Assembly (NCBI RefSeq): GCF_019550795.1
Contig: NZ_CP080545.1
Coordinates: forward strand, 3,258,001-3,322,000
Reading direction: 5' to 3'
DNA length: 64,000 bases
Source: Paenibacillus sp. sptzw28
Lineage (GTDB): Bacteria > Bacillota > Bacilli > Paenibacillales > Paenibacillaceae
Under the pieces are notes generated by a model that saw only the letters and a list, made by a program, of their open reading frames with translations, was not told the origin of the DNA and searched no databases. This document shows, piece after piece, positions 63,909 through 64,000 of this stretch. The number at the start of each line of letters is the position of its first letter. Position 1 is the first letter of the stretch. The translations under genes and the position numbers were made by a program.

Positions 63909-64000
63909 TGATACACCTCCCTAATTTAATCTTTATCCTAAATAAAGTATCGTCCCCCGTTATCGCAATAAATACGTGGGTATATTTACCACAAAGGGAA

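Overview
The window looks like a Paenibacillus-type Firmicutes chromosome. Strong purine-rich ribosome sites (AGGAGG type), several GTG and TTG starts, moderate GC in metabolic genes with AT-richer accessory genes, Lpl-type sugar ABC transporters, and GH127, GH32 and NanE neighbourhoods all fit. No rRNA, tRNA, CRISPR array, intact transposase, integrase or origin was seen. Most genes are on the minus strand.

Layout. 1-4.5 kb: a truncated secreted carbohydrate-active protein with FN3 domains, a TerB-like protein, a GNAT and a RocB-like M20 peptidase. 4.5-9.7 kb: a decayed accessory zone with a nucleotidyltransferase, a CysJ-like reductase lacking its flavodoxin half, a dead SDR, a damaged DUF4269 gene and two copies of a long palindromic repeat. 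9.7-15 kb: a PcsB-like coiled-coil protein, a GGDEF/HD-GYP signalling protein, DUF5317 with a 33-residue peptide, and more gene debris. 15-25.6 kb: a sugar island (GH127 arabinofuranosidase, RpiR regulator, ABC importer, NanE with a dead ROK kinase start, a secreted glycosidase-like protein). 25.6-29.6 kb: a run of small accessory genes (DUF2199, adenylate kinase fragment, phosphotransferase, 2H phosphoesterase, NUDIX) punctuated by one repeat family. 29.6-38 kb: resistance-like functions (MurA paralogue with Asp at the fosfomycin-target Cys, FHA-winged-helix protein, PadR-controlled ABC exporter, rifampin phosphotransferase). 38-54 kb: VOC, AraC/SDR pair, O-antigen-ligase-like protein, two MFS exporters, ROK regulator, DinB, M50, alpha/beta hydrolase. 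54-63.4 kb: a LacI-controlled sucrose or fructan operon (two permeases, lipoprotein binding protein, GH32, fructokinase, Gfo/Idh oxidoreductase).

Two results stand out. First, the MFS gene at 49289-50716 is preceded by a 9-codon leader ORF whose last codons form the left arm of a perfect 13-bp hairpin that buries the MFS ribosome site. Upstream of that lie an intrinsic terminator, a 16-bp inverted repeat and a 47-codon ORF. This is the architecture of drug-inducible translational attenuation. A second copy of the leader, with its gene body deleted, survives at 41.0 kb. Second, at least seven copies of a repeat (core of the type TAACRGGNACGATAGTGG, the better copies followed by an AGCAGATTGC hairpin) each sit just downstream of a small accessory gene in the same orientation. 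Two of those genes end inside the repeat. This resembles a gene-cassette organisation, although no recombinase is visible.

The window is rich in decayed genes (SDR, NUDIX, ABC-2 permease fragment, ROK, adenylate kinase, aldo-keto reductase, vestigial MFS), which points to high turnover. All product names come from reading motifs and overall family resemblance; no database search was possible.
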